Positions 62,113 to 64,000 of a stretch of DNA of 64,000 nt are shown here, piece by piece. The notes under the pieces are model-generated. The model saw only the letters and a list, made by a program, of their open reading frames with translations. It had not been told where the DNA came from and ran no database searches. The position numbers and the translations under genes are program-made. The stretch's first letter is position 1. Every line of letters starts with the position of its first letter. Source of the stretch: Paenibacillus catalpae (GTDB lineage Bacteria > Bacillota > Bacilli > Paenibacillales > Paenibacillaceae); NCBI RefSeq assembly GCF_900112695.1, contig NZ_FOMT01000002.1, positions 254,479-318,478 on the forward strand, read 5' to 3'.

Positions 62113-62700
62113 ATGAAGACCGTCATCTATATGGTTAGGCATGCCGAATCACCATACACTGAAGGAACCGAAAGAACAAGAGGACTCACCATTAAAGGCA
62201 AGGGGGATGTTGAAAAAGTTACAGAGATTCTTAAAAAGGAAGAAATAGATGTTATTATATCTAGCCCGTATAACCGAGCAATCCTGAGTGTTGAGGGATT
62301 GGCACAATACTTAGGATTAGATATCAAAACATTTGAAGACCTCAGGGAAAGGTATTTTGCTGGAGAAATTATTGATAATGCTGAGTTAATGTCAGCTATT
62401 AATGAGAAATTTTATGATTTTGAATATTCTTTACCGGGTGGTGAGTCTAATTTTGATTGCCAGAATAGATCGATGTCCGTGTTGAAAAACATATTAAAAG
62501 AACACTCTGGGAAAAAAATAGCTATTGGAACACATGGACTTGTAATGACTTTAATGATGAATTATTTTGATTCAAGTTATGGTTTGGATTTTTTAAATCA
62601 ATTAAAGAAACCAGATATATATAAATTGATTTTTGAAGATTTAGAATTGAAAGAAGTAATAAGACTGTGGGATGAGGATTTTGGATTAAACTACCACTGA
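62113..62700 (+). CDS. Histidine phosphatase family protein
   Basis: A 195-aa phosphatase of the phosphoglycerate-mutase-like superfamily. The phospho-histidine motif is MVRHAESPYTEGTERTRGLTIKG, a shortened RHGE-type signature with His 10. SSPYNRAILSVEGLA supplies the second arginine, and the C-terminal histidine is in IAIGTHGLVMTLMMN. ATG 62113 follows AAGGAGGATTAT. The substrate is unknown. AT-rich codon use fits the surrounding low-GC region. Confidence 0.87.
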   Translation: MKTVIYMVRHAESPYTEGTERTRGLTIKGKGDVEKVTEILKKEEIDVIISSPYNRAILSVEGLAQYLGLDIKTFEDLRERYFAGEIIDNAELMSAINEKFYDFEYSLPGGESNFDCQNRSMSVLKNILKEHSGKKIAIGTHGLVMTLMMNYFDSSYGLDFLNQLKKPDIYKLIFEDLELKEVIRLWDEDFGLNYH

Positions 62701-62810
62701 GTCTATGTCAATCCAGACTTACAGTTTTTAACTTCCAATGTGTAAGTATAGGTGCTAATATTTATAAAACAATTAATTTCTCGCTTAATTGTGAAATTAT
62801 GGAGGTTTAA

Positions 62811-63518
62811 ATGAAGAAAACAGTATTAGTATGTGTAAGTGTAATGAGTGGCGCTTTAATGATTGGTCCAATGAGTTCTTATGGCGCAAATGATGATTAT
62901 GATGCATATGGTGGAGTAAACGGTTTGCTTTCTGAGGGTAGATTATATGCCCCTCTCCGTAGTATGGCGACGAATAATCTATTCCGATACGATGAACAAC
63001 TTGATAAATATCTTGAAGTGAAAATAAATTGGAATCAGAAGACAAAAACTGCTTCATTAACTAAGGGCGGGAAGACTTTTAATGCTACTGTTGGTAATGG
63101 AGTATTGTTGAGAAATGGTGCGGTGTATGTACAATTTAGAGCTTTAAGTAACTTCTTCTATCCGAACGACTATATCAAATGGGATACATCTACTTTGACA
63201 GGAAATTCTGAGCACATTACGGTTTATGCTCGTCCATTGACAGATAATCAAGCATTGACTCTTGCAACAAATGCGATGTCCAATAAGAAACACTGGATTC
63301 AATTTCATAAAAATAACGTAGAAATAGGTCTTCCTGAGTCAGAGTATATTCAATGGAATAAAAGTCTTACTAAATTTAAAGCGGTCTTTAATTCAAATGG
63401 GATTGTTGGCGATTATGACTATAGCTATGGAATTGGAGCTGAGATGACTAAGAAGGTTAATGATTGGACTATTACTTCATTTAATTATTTCGATAGTACA
63501 AGAATATATTATCCTTAA
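62811..63518 (+). CDS. Secreted protein with copper amine oxidase-like stalk domain
   Basis: A 235-aa exported protein; the signal peptide is about residues 1-25 (ending SYGA). Residues 40-135 resemble the stalk domain (Cu_amine_oxidN1) common in Paenibacillus surface proteins: GRLYAPLRSMA, VKINWNQKTKTASLTKGGKTF, and GAVYVQFRALSNFF with IKWD. The C-terminal 80 residues are unassigned. Despite the domain name, no oxidase activity or copper binding is implied. ATG 62811 follows ATGGAGGTTTAA. Confidence 0.75.
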   Translation: MKKTVLVCVSVMSGALMIGPMSSYGANDDYDAYGGVNGLLSEGRLYAPLRSMATNNLFRYDEQLDKYLEVKINWNQKTKTASLTKGGKTFNATVGNGVLLRNGAVYVQFRALSNFFYPNDYIKWDTSTLTGNSEHITVYARPLTDNQALTLATNAMSNKKHWIQFHKNNVEIGLPESEYIQWNKSLTKFKAVFNSNGIVGDYDYSYGIGAEMTKKVNDWTITSFNYFDSTRIYYP

Positions 63519-63650
63519 TCATCACCTGATCAACCGCTAGCCCGGTCATTAGTGGATAGGCGTTAAAAAAGGAACACTTCTTCATTGATGGTGATGTCCT
63601 TACTCGATTACGTGATAATATTTGGTTAAATCGTGAAGCGCATGTACAAG

Positions 63651-63690
63651 AGAGCCGTATGGGAAAGCATCCCTACGGCTCTTTAATTTT
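63651..63690 (+). terminator. Intrinsic terminator
   Basis: AGAGCCGTA-TGGGA-AAGCA-TCCCT-ACGGCTCT (63651-63682) is followed by TTAATTTTT. It lies 130 bases beyond the stalk-domain gene. Confidence 0.8.
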
Positions 63691-63728
63691 TGGCTTTGTT
63701 ATACCGTGTGATGTTGATTTTCCTATTA

Positions 63729-63755
63729 AGCTAACGGGCAGGTTAGTAACAAAAT
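63729..63755. repeat. Dispersed GCTAACGGGC repeat, copy 5
   Basis: AGCTAACGGGCAGGTTAGTA and the following ACAAAA match the other copies. The remainder of 63519-63978 shows no supported gene. Confidence 0.55.
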
Positions 63756-63978
63756 GTTACCTGATGATTAAAACCGCCCGATCTCATATTGGCAATCAAG
63801 TTCACTCGAAGGGGTATACTTAGCTAATGAAGAAATCACTAACCTTTCGACAGGTCACTGGCGAAAGTGCATATGTTTGTGTCGCATGGACTATACGGAA
63901 AGGCTTTCGCCGGCATGCATGGATGCAATCGATGCGATGATGCCATATCATCGAGACTTATATAAGAGGAGAATAACA

Positions 63979-64000
63979 ATGACAACAATGTTTAATGAGT
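63979..64000 (+). CDS. Start of a gene cut by the window end
   Basis: ATG 63979 follows AAGAGGAGAATAAC at ideal distance and reads MTTMFNE before the window ends. Nothing can be said of function. Confidence 0.5.

Noticed and set aside
63827..63928. Short open frame MKKSLTFRQVTGESAYVCVA and following residues before the last gene
   Set aside because: About 33 codons with a poorly spaced ribosome site; not supportable as a gene.

Overview
The window looks like a chromosome segment of a spore-forming, aerobic Bacillales bacterium, most likely Paenibacillus or a close relative. The grounds are strong AGGAGG-type ribosome binding sites with frequent TTG/GTG starts, a gerA-type germinant receptor operon, a YhcN/YlaJ sporulation lipoprotein, a caa3 oxidase operon (ctaCDEF-ctaG-ctaM) and several large YesM/YesN two-component systems beside sugar ABC transporters. 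The genus is inferred, because no rRNA or other marker is present.

Layout. 1-5.2 kb: rocA-type dehydrogenase, glpK and glpD, with a terminator-like leader before glpD. 5.3-13.5 kb: a three-component sugar sensor (response regulator, histidine kinase, membrane-anchored binding protein) and a complete RbsABC-type transporter. 13.6-18.2 kb: YitT-family protein, glycerophosphodiesterase, csoR-copZ under CsoR-type operators, a His-rich secreted protein and a GTP cyclohydrolase II. 18.3-28.6 kb: an AraC regulator, a kinase flanked by two YesN-type regulators, and an LplABC-type transporter behind a cre site. 29-36.6 kb: a 47-aa basic protein, a four-gene germinant receptor operon, an HxlR regulator, an MFS transporter and a spore lipoprotein. 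37-42.4 kb: the caa3 oxidase genes and assembly factors. 42.5-47.1 kb: a YtrA-like GntR/ABC operon with its operator on the promoter, three tandem 67-bp hairpin repeats, and a NatAB-type exporter.

47,107-60,086 is the most notable region. It reads as a discrete mobile element of about 13.0 kb. It is bounded by terminal inverted repeats beginning TGTGRGTAACGGTTATA, flanked on both sides by the same 8-bp sequence AGATTAGT, and each end is built of about five 22-bp units, many starting GACA. The cargo is dominated by copper handling (multicopper oxidase, second csoR-copZ, CopA ATPase, two-component system, YdhK lipoprotein). It also holds a methyltransferase, a TVP38 protein and decayed genes: a frameshifted siroheme-type reductase, a glutaredoxin pseudogene and a UvrD-like helicase fragment. 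No transposase is recognisable inside. Relics of related ends lie just inside and just outside the right terminus, suggesting repeated insertions at one place.

60.1-64 kb is low-density DNA with peptidase E, a decayed lipoprotein gene, a histidine phosphatase, a stalk-domain secreted protein, copies of a dispersed GCTAACGGGC repeat, and the first codons of a gene cut by the window end. No tRNA, rRNA or CRISPR array was recognised.
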